Below, in pieces: positions 18,466-26,826 of a stretch of 64,000 nucleotides of DNA; positions within the stretch are counted from its first letter, which is position 1; each line of letters opens with the position of its first letter. This DNA is from Streptomyces sp. NBC_00654 (GTDB lineage: Bacteria; Actinomycetota; Actinomycetes; Streptomycetales; Streptomycetaceae). Under the pieces are notes generated by a model. That model had not been told where the DNA came from and made no database searches. It saw only the letters and a program-made list of their open reading frames with translations. The stretch is taken from contig NZ_JAPEOB010000001.1 in NCBI RefSeq assembly GCF_026341775.1, positions 186,001-250,000 on the forward strand, in the 5' to 3' direction. The translations under genes and the position numbers were made by a program.

Positions 18466-20166
18466 GTGGCGGAACGTAGCACGGCTGCCGTCGACGTGGC
18501 CGACAACAGCGGCGACGAGCCGCTGACCGCCAAGGCGGACGAGGCCACGACCGACGGGACGGCGGAAGCCAAGGAAACAGCGGGCGAAGGCCCCAACGAC
18601 GCGGACGGTGAGCGGGACAGCTCCGATGCCGTCCCGGCGACGCCCGATCTGCACAGCGGTCACAAACTCGCCAGACGCTACCGCCTCGAGGAGTGCGTCA
18701 CCCGTCTGGACGGATTCAGCAGCTGGCGTGCTGTCGACGAGAAGCTTCGCCGCGCGGTGGGCGTTCACCTGCTCCCCGCCGACCACCCGCGCGCCCGCTC
18801 GGTGCTGGCCGCGGCCCGGTCCTCCGCCCTGCTCGGCGACCCGCGCTTCGTGCAGGTCCTCGACGCGGTCGAGGAGGACGATCTCGTCTACGTCGTCCAC
18901 GAATGGCTCCCGGACGCCACCGAGCTCACCGCTCTGCTGGCCGCCGGACCGATGGACGCCCACGACGCCTACCAGCTCGTCAGCCAGATCTCCCAGGCCA
19001 TGGCGGCCGCCCACCGCGAGGGGCTGGCCCACCTCCGGCTCACGCCCGGCGCCGTCCTGCGCAGCTCCACCGGGCAGTACCGCATCCGCGGGCTCGCCGT
19101 GAACGCCGCACTGCGCGGCATCACCGCCGAGCGCCCCCTGCGTACGGACACCGAAGCGATCGGCGCCCTGCTGTACGCCGCGCTGACCCAGCGCTGGCCG
19201 TACGAGAGCGACGCCTACGGCCTCTCCGGGCTGCCCAAGGGCATGGGGCTGATCGCTCCGGACCAGGTGCGGGCCGGCGTCCACCGCGGTCTCTCCGAGC
19301 TCGCCATGCGCGCGCTCGCCAACGACGGCGCCACGGCCTCCCGGCAGGAACCGCCGTGCACCACTCCCGACGAGCTGGCCAAGGCCGTCGCGGCGATGCC
19401 GCGCATCCTGCCGCCCGAGCCCACCTTCACCGCCCCGCCCTCGTACCAGCGCACCACCTACCAGCAGGGCACCTACGGACGCCCGTCGGCCCGTCCCGCC
19501 TCGGCGACCCAGCCCGTGATGGCGGCACCGCCCGCCCCGCTCCAGAGCCGCACCGGGAAGGCCCTCAAGTGGGCCGTGTCCGCCCTGCTCATCGCTGCCC
19601 TGGGGCTCGGCAGCTGGCAGCTCGCCGAAACGCTCCTCAACCACAAGAACGACAGCACGGACCCCGGCACCACGCAGACCACCCCGGACGTCAACAACGA
19701 CAAGAACACCATCAAGGGCGGCAAACCCCTCACCATCGCCGGAGCACGGGACTACGACCCGCTCGGCGTGGACGGCTCCGAGAAGCCGGGGTCGATAAAG
19801 AACGCCCACGACGGGGACCCCAACACCTTCTGGAACACCGACGGCTACTACAGCGCCGACTTCGGCCGGCTCAAGGAGGGCGTCGGCGTCGTTCTCGACC
19901 TCGGCAAGGTCCAGCAGGTCGGCTCCGTCGACGTCTCCTTCCTCGGTGGCACCACATCGGTCGAGCTGCGCACCACGAAGGACCCGTCCGTCCCCGCACT
20001 GCCCGGCGGCTTCACCAAAATCGCCGAAGGATCCGGAACAAAGGTGTCCCTCAAGCCCGGCAAGCCCGTGCAGGCACGGTACGTTCTGGTCTGGCTGACC
20101 AATCTGCCGCTGAGCGACGACGGGAACTACCGGGGCAAGGTCGCGGACATCAAGATCACCAGCTGA
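18466..20166 (+). CDS. membrane pseudokinase with extracellular discoidin-like domain
   Basis: 566 residues. After about 65 disordered residues comes a protein-kinase-like domain (about 68-300; LARRYRLEECV...WRAVDEKLRRAVGVHLL, VYVVHEWLP, MAAAHREGLAHLRLTPGAVL). It lacks the key catalytic parts: no lysine in the VAIK position, LAHLRLTPGAVL in place of HRDLKPxNVL, and no DFG. One membrane helix (about 365-385) leads to an extracellular domain (430-566) with FWNTDGYYSADFGRLKEGVGVVLDLGKVQQVGSVDV, like discoidin/F5-8 domains. The GTG at 18466 follows GGGGAGG. In M. tuberculosis MviN these parts are fused to MurJ and the pseudokinase recruits FhaA. Here they probably act in trans on MurJ. Confidence 0.9.
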   Translation: MAERSTAAVDVADNSGDEPLTAKADEATTDGTAEAKETAGEGPNDADGERDSSDAVPATPDLHSGHKLARRYRLEECVTRLDGFSSWRAVDEKLRRAVGVHLLPADHPRARSVLAAARSSALLGDPRFVQVLDAVEEDDLVYVVHEWLPDATELTALLAAGPMDAHDAYQLVSQISQAMAAAHREGLAHLRLTPGAVLRSSTGQYRIRGLAVNAALRGITAERPLRTDTEAIGALLYAALTQRWPYESDAYGLSGLPKGMGLIAPDQVRAGVHRGLSELAMRALANDGATASRQEPPCTTPDELAKAVAAMPRILPPEPTFTAPPSYQRTTYQQGTYGRPSARPASATQPVMAAPPAPLQSRTGKALKWAVSALLIAALGLGSWQLAETLLNHKNDSTDPGTTQTTPDVNNDKNTIKGGKPLTIAGARDYDPLGVDGSEKPGSIKNAHDGDPNTFWNTDGYYSADFGRLKEGVGVVLDLGKVQQVGSVDVSFLGGTTSVELRTTKDPSVPALPGGFTKIAEGSGTKVSLKPGKPVQARYVLVWLTNLPLSDDGNYRGKVADIKITS

Positions 20167-20191
20167 CGGCACCAGGGGAGGGGGCTCACCG

Positions 20192-20896
20192 TTGGACGAC
20201 GCCAGATTCGCCGACACAAGCGACCAGGATCTCCTGGCCCAGCACGTAGCAGGCGAACCGGACGCCTTCGGTGAGCTCGTACGCCGCCACCGCGACCGGC
20301 TGTGGGCCGTGGCACTGCGCACCCTGGGGGACCGCGAGGAAGCGGCCGACGCCGTCCAGGACGCCCTGGTGTCCGCCTTCCGGGCCGCCCACACCTTCCG
20401 TGGCCAGTCCGCCGTCACGACCTGGCTGCACCGCATCACCGTCAACGCCTGCCTCGACCGCGCCCGTAAAGCCGCCTCACGCAGAACGGCACCGGTCGAC
20501 GACGCCGAACGGTTCGATCAGCTCCTGGAGCCCCACGAGTCCGCCGAGGCACCCGCGGAACGTCAGGATCTGCACCGCCAGCTCCTGGCGGCCCTCACCA
20601 CCCTGCCGCCCGAACAGCGCGCCGCGCTCGTCCTGGTCGACATGCAGGGCTACCCCGTCGCGGAAGCCGCCCGCATCCTCGACGTACCGACCGGCACCGT
20701 GAAGAGCCGCTGCGCACGTGGCCGGGCGAGACTGGCCCCCCTTGTCACCCATCTGCGCGGTGATGTCGGGGATAGTGGCAGCCTTTCCGTGGGAAGGAAC
20801 CGGACGCCCGGGACATCCGTCCCATCGGCAGCGGGGCCAAGGGACTCGGGAACGAGCGATCCCGCGGCAGTGAAGGGAGGAGGTGGGCGCACATGA
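20192..20896 (+). CDS. sigM: ECF sigma factor SigM
   Basis: 234 residues. An extracytoplasmic-function sigma factor with region 2 (LLAQHVAGEPDAFGELVRRHRDRLWAVALRTLGDREEAADAVQDALVSAFRAAHTFRGQSAVTTWLHRITVNACLDRAR, given here in parts) and region 4 (LTTLPPEQRAALVLVDMQGYPVAEAARILDVPTGTVKSRCARGRARL). A disordered tail of about 45 residues follows. The start is a TTG at 20192 with GGGAGGGGG upstream. The stop overlaps the start of rsmA (ATGA), a sign of translational coupling with its anti-sigma factor. The name follows the S. coelicolor sigM-rsmA pair next to trxBA. Confidence 0.92.
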   Translation: MDDARFADTSDQDLLAQHVAGEPDAFGELVRRHRDRLWAVALRTLGDREEAADAVQDALVSAFRAAHTFRGQSAVTTWLHRITVNACLDRARKAASRRTAPVDDAERFDQLLEPHESAEAPAERQDLHRQLLAALTTLPPEQRAALVLVDMQGYPVAEAARILDVPTGTVKSRCARGRARLAPLVTHLRGDVGDSGSLSVGRNRTPGTSVPSAAGPRDSGTSDPAAVKGGGGRT

Positions 20897-21876
20897 CATC
20901 CACGGCCGACACGGCTCAGCACCCCGATGTCTCGGAGATCTCCGACCTCACCGAAGGACTTCTTCCCCCTTCCCGCACGGCGGAGGTCCGTCGGCATGTC
21001 GACGGCTGCGCGCTCTGCGGCGATGTGCGGACCTCGCTGGAGGAGATCCGCAGCCTTCTCGGCACGCTCCCGGGCCCTCAGCCGATGCCCGAGGACATCG
21101 CCGGGCGCATCGACGCCGCCCTGGCTGCGGAGGCCCTCCTCGACTCCACCGTCCCCGGTGAAGGGGTCGATGTTTCACGTGAAACATCGACCCCCGCCAA
21201 GAATCCGACGGATTCCGCCGCGCCCTCGGAAGCCCTGCCGGGACAGCGCACCCATGCCACCCCTGCGGACCGGCCCGCAGGCCGCCCACCGGCACCCACA
21301 GGCCCCGGGCGCCGCACCTCCGGGCGCCGCCGACGTACAGCGGTCCTCGGTGCGGCGTTCGGCGCCGCGGTGATCACCATGGGCATCGTGTTCCTCCAGC
21401 CCTTCCAGGGCTCGCAGGACAAGGCGACGACCATGGCGGACCGCAGCACCGGCGCCGACGGAACAAGCGCCAGGAGCTTCTCGGAGGGCACCCTCGAAGG
21501 CACGGTCCAGGACCTGCTCAGGGCCACGACCGCCTCACAGAGCCCCCGCGGCCAGAAGCAGCAACCGGACTCCGGCACCAAGACGACCGGCGAGGTCGGC
21601 TCTCCCGAGGCCGCAGAGGCCACCACCCCCGACAAGCCGCTGCGCGCCGCCGCCGTGGACGTGCCCCCGTGCGTACAGCAGGCCACCGGCCGGAACACCG
21701 CGGCCCTCGCCGTCGACGAAGGCCGCTATCAGGGGAGGGACGCCTTCCTCGTGGTCCTCCCGCATGCCACCGACACCACGCGCGTCCAGGCCTACGTCGT
21801 CGCCGCCACATGCGTCGGCGCCGGCCCCGGGGCCAAGGGACAGTTGCTGCTCACCCGCCCCTACAGCCGCTCCTGA
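20893..21876 (+). CDS. rsmA: anti-sigma factor RsmA
   Basis: 327 residues. The N-terminal sigma-binding domain contains RRHVDGCALCGDVRTSLEEIR, the H-x3-C-x2-C arrangement of ZAS-type anti-sigma factors; the S. coelicolor homologue is reported to hold a [2Fe-2S] cluster instead of zinc. A basic stretch (GRRTSGRRRRTAVLG) leads into one membrane helix near 150-170 (GAAFGAAVITMGIVFLQPF). The outer part of about 150 residues contains PPCVQQATG and a second Cys in VAATCVGAG, which could form a disulfide sensor; that is inference. Translationally coupled to sigM. The coding sequence carries a parS site that is read as VSRET. Confidence 0.9.
   Translation: MTSTADTAQHPDVSEISDLTEGLLPPSRTAEVRRHVDGCALCGDVRTSLEEIRSLLGTLPGPQPMPEDIAGRIDAALAAEALLDSTVPGEGVDVSRETSTPAKNPTDSAAPSEALPGQRTHATPADRPAGRPPAPTGPGRRTSGRRRRTAVLGAAFGAAVITMGIVFLQPFQGSQDKATTMADRSTGADGTSARSFSEGTLEGTVQDLLRATTASQSPRGQKQQPDSGTKTTGEVGSPEAAEATTPDKPLRAAAVDVPPCVQQATGRNTAALAVDEGRYQGRDAFLVVLPHATDTTRVQAYVVAATCVGAGPGAKGQLLLTRPYSRS
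21163..21194. promoter_or_regulatory. parS site inside rsmA, 32-bp perfect palindrome
   Basis: GTTTCACGTGAAAC at 21172-21185 with nine further paired bases on each side (GGGGTCGAT/ATCGACCCC). It lies in the linker between the sigma-binding domain and the membrane helix of RsmA, where the peptide DVSRETST should be tolerated. Confidence 0.95.
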
Positions 21877-21895
21877 GCACTGCTCCGGCACGTCG

Positions 21896-21921
21896 GGAAT
21901 GCATCGCCCGTAGGATCCGTT
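21896..21921 (+). promoter_or_regulatory. SigR-type promoter for trxBA
   Basis: GGAAT at 21896-21900 and GTT at 21919-21921 are separated by exactly 18 bases, matching the known Streptomyces SigR consensus GGAAT-N18-GTT. It lies about 72 bases before trxB. trxBA is a known SigR target in S. coelicolor, so induction by thiol-oxidative stress is expected. Confidence 0.8.
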
Positions 21922-21992
21922 GGGTGGGGTGAGAGTCGTTGAAACGGCCCCAGTAGGCAGTAGAGCAGTCTGCAGAGACGAGGAAGTAACCC

Positions 21993-22964
21993 GTGAGCGA
22001 CGTCCGTAATGTGATCATCATCGGCTCCGGACCGGCCGGGTACACCGCCGCCCTGTACACCGCGCGGGCATCGCTGAAGCCGCTGGTCTTCGAGGGTGCT
22101 GTCACCGCCGGTGGTGCACTGATGAACACCACCGACGTGGAGAACTTCCCCGGCTTCCAGGACGGCATCATGGGCCCCGAGCTCATGGACAACATGCGCG
22201 CACAGGCGGAGCGCTTCGGTGCGGAGCTCATCCCCGACGACATCGTCTCCGTCGACCTCACCGGCGCCGTCAAGACGGTCACCGACACCGCCGGTACGGT
22301 GCACCGCGCGAAGGCCGTCATCGTGACCACCGGCTCGCAGCACCGCAAGCTGGGCCTGCCGAACGAGGACGCGCTCTCCGGACGCGGTGTCTCCTGGTGC
22401 GCCACCTGTGACGGCTTCTTCTTCAAGGACCACGACATCGCCGTGGTCGGCGGCGGCGACACCGCGATGGAAGAGGCGACCTTCCTCTCCAGGTTCGCCA
22501 AGTCCGTCACGATCGTCCATCGCCGCGACACCCTGCGTGCCTCCAAGGCCATGCAGGACCGTGCCTTCGCCGACCCGAAGATCAAGTTCGCGTGGGACAG
22601 CGAGGTCGCCGAGGTCCGCGGTGAGCAGAAGCTCTCCGGTCTGACCCTGCGCAACACCAAGACGGGCGAGACCTCGGAGCTCCCGGTGACCGGCCTGTTC
22701 ATCGCCGTCGGCCATGACCCGCGCACCGAGCTCTTCAAGGGTCAGCTCGACCTCGACGACGAGGGTTACCTCAAGGTCGAGGCGCCCTCGACGCGCACCA
22801 ACCTGACGGGTGTCTTCGGCGCCGGTGACGTGGTCGACCACACCTATCGACAGGCCATCACGGCTGCCGGCACCGGCTGCTCCGCCGCTCTGGACGCCGA
22901 GCGCTTCCTCGCCGCATTGGCCGACGAGCAGCTCGCCGAGCCGGAGAAGACCCCGGCAGTCTGA
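21993..22964 (+). CDS. trxB: thioredoxin reductase
   Basis: 323 residues. An NADPH-dependent flavoenzyme that reduces thioredoxin. The FAD-binding motif [18 protein letters not shown], the redox pair in SWCATCDG near residue 135, the NADPH-binding [19 protein letters not shown] and the C-terminal [23 protein letters not shown] are all present. Length is normal. The GTG at 21993 follows GAGGAAG. It is followed 43 bases later by trxA in one operon, with a SigR-type promoter upstream. Confidence 0.97.
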   Translation: MSDVRNVIIIGSGPAGYTAALYTARASLKPLVFEGAVTAGGALMNTTDVENFPGFQDGIMGPELMDNMRAQAERFGAELIPDDIVSVDLTGAVKTVTDTAGTVHRAKAVIVTTGSQHRKLGLPNEDALSGRGVSWCATCDGFFFKDHDIAVVGGGDTAMEEATFLSRFAKSVTIVHRRDTLRASKAMQDRAFADPKIKFAWDSEVAEVRGEQKLSGLTLRNTKTGETSELPVTGLFIAVGHDPRTELFKGQLDLDDEGYLKVEAPSTRTNLTGVFGAGDVVDHTYRQAITAAGTGCSAALDAERFLAALADEQLAEPEKTPAV

Positions 22965-23007
22965 TCGTCCTCATCGCACCCCACCACGAGAATCTAAGGA
23001 GGCCGCC

Positions 23008-23340
23008 GTGGCCGGCGACCTGAAGCACGTTACCGACGCCACCTTCGATGAGGTGGTCCTCAAGAGCACCAAGCCCGTGCTGGTGGACTTCTGGGCGGCC
23101 TGGTGCGGCCCCTGCCGCCAGATCGCCCCGTCGCTGGAGGCCATCGCCGCCGAGCACGGCGACCGGATCGAGATCGTCAAGCTCAACATCGACGAGAACC
23201 CGGCCACCGCCGCCAAGTACGGCGTGATGTCCATTCCGACGCTCAACGTCTACCAGGACGGCGAGGTCGCCAAGACGATCGTCGGCGCCAAGCCGAAGGC
23301 CGCGATCCTCCGCGACCTCGAAGGCTTCATCAGCGAGTAG
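23008..23340 (+). CDS. trxA: thioredoxin
   Basis: 110 residues. Reduces disulfides of cytoplasmic proteins, using electrons from TrxB. The active site is FWAAWCGPCRQIAP near residue 34, and the cis-proline loop GVMSIPTLNVYQDG is intact. The GTG at 23008 follows TAAGGAGG. It ends the trxBA operon; a parS site and a strong terminator lie directly downstream. Confidence 0.97.
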   Translation: MAGDLKHVTDATFDEVVLKSTKPVLVDFWAAWCGPCRQIAPSLEAIAAEHGDRIEIVKLNIDENPATAAKYGVMSIPTLNVYQDGEVAKTIVGAKPKAAILRDLEGFISE

Positions 23341-23355
23341 CGCCACCCGCACGAT

Positions 23356-23369
23356 GTTTCACGTGAAAC
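23356..23369. promoter_or_regulatory. parS site after trxA
   Basis: GTTTCACGTGAAAC, 15 bases after the trxA stop codon. Its last three bases overlap the left arm of the trxA terminator. Confidence 0.95.
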
Positions 23370-23399
23370 GGGCCCACCCCTTCAGGGGGTGGGCCCGTT
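23367..23399. terminator. terminator between convergent trxA and the acetyltransferase gene
   Basis: A perfect 14-base stem (AACGGGCCCACCCC and complement) with loop TTCAG, followed by TTCTGTTTC. The stem ends in AA/TT so it can serve both directions. Confidence 0.8.
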
Positions 23400-23420
23400 C
23401 TGTTTCCCAGCTACTTCCGT

Positions 23421-24038
23421 TCAGAGCGGACGCAGTACCGGCTCCTTCTGCACGGCCCCCAGCAGCCGGTCGAGAGCCAGCTCGACGTCCTCCTTCCAGG
23501 AGAGCGTCGTGCGGAGTTCCAGCCTCAGCCGCGGATACGCCGGGTGCGGGCGGACCGTCTTGAAGCCGACCGCGAGCAGATGGTCGGCCGGGAGCACACA
23601 GGCGGGCTTCTTCCACCGGGCGTCCCCGAAGGCCTCGATCGCCTTGAACCCCCGCCGGAGCAAGTCCTTGGCCACCGTCTGCACCAGAACGCGTCCCAGC
23701 CCCTGTCCCTGATATCCGGGCATGATCATCCCTGTGATGAGCTGAACGGCATCGGGGGCCACGGGGCTGGTGGGGAACGCGGTCGATCGCGGGACATACG
23801 CGGGTGGCGCGTAGAGCACGAAGCCGGCCGGTACATCATCGACGTAGACCACCCGGCCGCAGGAACCCCACTCCAGCAGCACCGCCGAGATCCAGGCTTC
23901 TTTCTCCAGCTCGGGCCTGCCCGCCTTTACCGCGGCTTCCCCGCTGACCGGATCAAGTTCCCAGAAGACGCACGAGCGGCAACGCGTGGGGAGATCGGGA
24001 AGGTTGTCGAGTGTGAGCGGTACGAGTCGACGCCCCAT
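23421..24038 (-). CDS. GNAT-family N-acetyltransferase
   Basis: 205 residues with an acetyl-CoA-binding fold. The pantetheine-loop motif reads TGMIMPGYQGQGLGRVLVQTVAKDLLRRGFKAIEAFGD, preceded by VVYVDDVPAGFVLYAPPAYVP. An N-terminal CRSCVFWELDP could bind a metal ion or be a structural feature. The ATG at 24038 has GAGGA 9 bases upstream. It lies downstream of parB, beyond the parAB terminator, and converges on trxA. The substrate is unknown; Streptomyces genomes usually carry this gene between trxA and parB. Confidence 0.88.
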   Translation of the reverse strand: MGRRLVPLTLDNLPDLPTRCRSCVFWELDPVSGEAAVKAGRPELEKEAWISAVLLEWGSCGRVVYVDDVPAGFVLYAPPAYVPRSTAFPTSPVAPDAVQLITGMIMPGYQGQGLGRVLVQTVAKDLLRRGFKAIEAFGDARWKKPACVLPADHLLAVGFKTVRPHPAYPRLRLELRTTLSWKEDVELALDRLLGAVQKEPVLRPL

Positions 24039-24184
24039 GAAGGCGATTCCTCACTTCCTACGCCCGCCGCATCACGTGCGGCTGTCAGCGCACTCCGTTC
24101 GCGGAACAGACTGCCGACGAAACCTCCGACGGCCCCCAGGCCCAAACCGACAGTCAGCAGTCGGCTGCGGCTCACTGTTCGCAC
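23927..24184 (-). CDS. possible small single-pass membrane protein overlapping the GNAT gene
   Basis: A frame of 85 codons starting at a GTG with a strong GAAGGAGGG site 7 bases upstream. The first 45 residues look like a small membrane or secreted protein: basic start MRTVSRSRLL, then TVGLGLGAVGGFVGSLF, then RERSALTAARDA. It runs 112 bases into the GNAT gene in another frame, where its sequence loses character. It may be a true overlapping gene, a leader peptide coupling translation to the GNAT gene, or chance. I include it because the ribosome site is better than that of the GNAT gene. Confidence 0.35.
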   Translation of the reverse strand: MRTVSRSRLLTVGLGLGAVGGFVGSLFRERSALTAARDAAGVGSEESPSWGVDSYRSHSTTFPISPRVAARASSGNLIRSAGKPR

Positions 24185-24281
24185 GGCCCTGCCCTCCTTC
24201 GAGGTGGATCAAGGGTGGATGCGCCATACCAGAACGCATCGTATCCACCCAGAGATGCTGCGGATACCGAGGAAGAGCAAA

Positions 24282-24323
24282 GGGCGGGCTGTGTTCCGGA
24301 ATCCACCGGAACACAGCCCGCCC
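24282..24323 (-). terminator. terminator of the parAB operon
   Basis: A perfect 18-base stem (GGGCGGGCTGTGTTCCGG and complement) with a 6-base loop, 19 bases past the parB stop codon. Confidence 0.85.
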
Positions 24324-24342
24324 CGCACAGGTCCTGCCGGTC

Positions 24343-25431
24343 TCAGCCCTCGTCGTCCTCGGTCGAGCCCTCAGCGGTTCCGCGCTCCAGCACCCGCCCC
24401 TCGCCCGGTGCGAGGCTGCCGAGAATGCGGTCCAGATCCTCCATCGAGGCGAACTCGACGACGATCTTGCCCTTCTTCTGACCGAGGTCGACCTTCACCC
24501 TGGTCTCGAACCTGTCGGAAAGCCTCGATGCCAGATCGCTCAGCGCGGGCGACACCCGTCCGCCGGCCCTCGGACCCTTCGACTTCGGTGAACTCGTGGG
24601 GCTCGACCCCATGAGCGTGACGATCTCCTCGACCGCACGCACCGAGAGTCCCTCGGCCACGATGCGGTGGGCCAGCCGGTCCTGCTCCTCGGAGTCGTCC
24701 ACGGACAGCAGCGCACGGGCGTGACCGGCCGAGAGCACGCCCGCCGCGACCCTCCGCTGCACCGGCGGCGAGAGCCGCAGCAGGCGCAGGGTGTTGGAGA
24801 CCTGGGGACGGGAGCGCCCGATGCGGTCAGCGAGCTGGTCGTGGGTGCACTTGAAGTCCTTGAGGAGCTGGTCGTACGCGGCCGCCTCCTCCAACGGGTT
24901 CAGCTGAGCCCGGTGCAGGTTCTCCAGAAGAGCGTCCAGGAGCAGCTTCTCGTCGTCCGTCGCGCGGACGATGGTCGGGATCCGCTCCAGACCCGCCTCA
25001 CGGCAGGCCCTCCAGCGACGCTCACCCATGATGAGCTCGAAGCGGTCCGGCCCCACCTTCCGCACGACGACGGGCTGGAGCAGACCGACTTCCTTGATGG
25101 AGGTGACGAGCTCGGCGAGAGCGTCCTCGTCGAACACCTCCCGGGGCTGCCGGGGGTTCGGTGTGATCGACCCGATGGGCACCTCGGCGAAATACGCCCC
25201 GGCGGAGCCCGTCGCCCCGCCAGTCTTCTCAGTCTCGGCCTCCGGAGAGCTCGGCTCCGGCACCACCGGAGCCTGCGGAAGGGTGGTCACCTTCGCGGCA
25301 GCCACTCCACGCTCCGCCGTCAGCACCGGACTCGCGCCGGGCGTCCCGGGGGACGGCACCTGCTTCTCCTGCGGAGCCGCGGGGATCAGCGCACCGAGCC
25401 CACGCCCCAACCCTCTACGACGCTCACTCAC
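24343..25431 (-). CDS. parB: chromosome partitioning protein ParB
   Basis: 362 residues. A CTP-dependent clamp that binds parS and organises the origin for segregation. It begins [17 protein letters not shown], the ParA-stimulating basic tip. The N-terminal domain has [21 protein letters not shown] and the CTP-binding [14 protein letters not shown]. The helix-turn-helix lies around [23 protein letters not shown], and a dimerisation domain closes the protein. A long Pro/Ala-rich linker after residue 20 is typical of Streptomyces. The ATG overlaps the parA stop (ATGA). Six parS sites lie within this window. Confidence 0.97.
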   Translation of the reverse strand: MSERRRGLGRGLGALIPAAPQEKQVPSPGTPGASPVLTAERGVAAAKVTTLPQAPVVPEPSSPEAETEKTGGATGSAGAYFAEVPIGSITPNPRQPREVFDEDALAELVTSIKEVGLLQPVVVRKVGPDRFELIMGERRWRACREAGLERIPTIVRATDDEKLLLDALLENLHRAQLNPLEEAAAYDQLLKDFKCTHDQLADRIGRSRPQVSNTLRLLRLSPPVQRRVAAGVLSAGHARALLSVDDSEEQDRLAHRIVAEGLSVRAVEEIVTLMGSSPTSSPKSKGPRAGGRVSPALSDLASRLSDRFETRVKVDLGQKKGKIVVEFASMEDLDRILGSLAPGEGRVLERGTAEGSTEDDEG

Positions 25432-26504
25432 TGAATGCCCTCCGAGATGCTCTGCTGGCTGTTCTGACTGCCCGTGTGGGCATGCTGGGCCTCGTAATGC
25501 ACCCCGACACCCCGCAGGGCGATCTCACGAGCCGCTTCAAGATACGACAGCGACCCGCTGGATCCCGGGTCGTAGGTCAGCACGGTCTGCCCATAGCTCG
25601 GAGCCTCCGAGATACGCACCGAGCGCGGAATGCTCGTCCGCAGCACTTCCTTGCCGAAATGGGTGCGGACCTCTTCGGCGACCTGCGAAGCGAGCCTGGT
25701 CCTGCCGTCGTACATCGTCAGCAGGATCGTCGACACATGCAGATCCGGGTTCAGGTGCCCGCGCACCAGGTCGACGTTCCTCAGCAGCTGCCCCAGTCCC
25801 TCCAGCGCGTAGTACTCGCACTGGATGGGGATCAGCACCTCGGCTCCGGCGACCATCGCGTTGACCGTCAGCAGACCGAGCGAAGGCGGGCAGTCGATGA
25901 GAATGTAGTCCAACGGCTGCTCATACGCCTGGATCGCCCGCTGAAGCCGACTCTCCCGCGCCACCAGCGACACCAGTTCGATCTCCGCACCGGCGAGATC
26001 GATGGTGGCGGGAGCGCAGAAGAGACCTTCGACGTCCGGAACCGGCTGGACCACCTCGGAGAGCGGCCGGCTCTCCACCAGGACGTCGTAGATGGAGGGA
26101 ACCTCGGCGTGGTGGTCGATCCCCAGAGCCGTGGAAGCGTTGCCCTGCGGGTCGAGGTCGACCACCAGAACGCGCGCACCGTGCAGGGCCAGCGAAGCGG
26201 CAAGGTTGACCGTCGAGGTCGTCTTGCCGACCCCGCCCTTCTGGTTGGCCACCACCATGACTCGGGTGCGGTCAGGGCGGGGCAGCCCCTCGCCGGCGCG
26301 GCCAAGGGCCTCAACCGCCAGCTGGGCCGCACGACCGATGGGTGTGTCGTCCAGCGGTGGCGGTGTTTCACGTGAAACACCCTCCCCCGCGGACTCGGTT
26401 CGGGGACCGGGGACCGGATCGGTCATCGGTCCCGCGATGTTGGCGTCGGACCGCAAGGATTCACTCTCCTCGACTTCAGGCTCGCAATGAACAGAGCCTG
26501 CCAT
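25428..26504 (-). CDS. parA: chromosome partitioning ATPase ParA
   Basis: About 358 residues. A deviant Walker-A ATPase that drives segregation of ParB-bound origins and, in Streptomyces, polar and septal positioning of chromosomes. [19 protein letters not shown] is the P-loop with its signature lysine; [12 protein letters not shown] and [17 protein letters not shown] follow. The start at the ATG of [16 protein letters not shown] (26504) is chosen from family knowledge; an in-frame extension to 26702 exists but would read through a parS site. The disordered N-terminal stretch carries a second parS site, read as VSRET. Translationally coupled to parB. Confidence 0.95.
   Translation of the reverse strand: MAGSVHCEPEVEESESLRSDANIAGPMTDPVPGPRTESAGEGVSRETPPPLDDTPIGRAAQLAVEALGRAGEGLPRPDRTRVMVVANQKGGVGKTTSTVNLAASLALHGARVLVVDLDPQGNASTALGIDHHAEVPSIYDVLVESRPLSEVVQPVPDVEGLFCAPATIDLAGAEIELVSLVARESRLQRAIQAYEQPLDYILIDCPPSLGLLTVNAMVAGAEVLIPIQCEYYALEGLGQLLRNVDLVRGHLNPDLHVSTILLTMYDGRTRLASQVAEEVRTHFGKEVLRTSIPRSVRISEAPSYGQTVLTYDPGSSGSLSYLEAAREIALRGVGVHYEAQHAHTGSQNSQQSISEGIQ
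26362..26381. promoter_or_regulatory. parS site inside the parA coding sequence
   Basis: GTTTCACGTGAAAC at 26365-26378, with symmetry extended by three bases on each side. It lies in the part encoding the disordered ParA N-terminus. Confidence 0.95.
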
Positions 26505-26668
26505 GCTTTCGGGGTCGTGAACCAGCGAGGCCCGCTGTTCTGTGGATGAATCCACTTCTGTGGACAACTCGGTAGCCCTTACGGGCCCGGCAGCCCTCAC
26601 GGGCTTACGGTCGCGCGGCGTGGCAGCCGCACGACCGCGGCTGATGATTCCCTGCAGCAGAGAGCGAC

Positions 26669-26682
26669 GTTTCACGTGAAAC
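26669..26682. promoter_or_regulatory. parS site upstream of parA
   Basis: GTTTCACGTGAAAC in the rsmG-parA gap, 165 bases before the chosen parA start. ParB bound here could repress parAB. No gene is evident in 26505-26826 beyond this site; the stretch presumably holds the parA promoters. Confidence 0.93.
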
Positions 26683-26826
26683 ACGATGCCCTCGCAGCAC
26701 AACTACCAGGCCACGACACTCCGCACGAGGCACGTATGACCTCTTCACCGGAGCAATGCCGATAAGTGAGGCACACCGCGGATAACGGACGACCGTGTCT
26801 CGCCGCCGCGGGCGACCGGTCGGACG

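Noticed and set aside
15919..20445. 1508-codon open frame on the minus strand
   Set aside because: Antisense to DUF6049, murJ, pseudokinase and sigM; sequence is Arg/Gly/Asp-rich shadow with no domains or ribosome site.
26505..26702. N-terminal extension of ParA by 66 codons
   Set aside because: It would read through a parS site and has no better ribosome site; the shorter start agrees with known Streptomyces ParA proteins.
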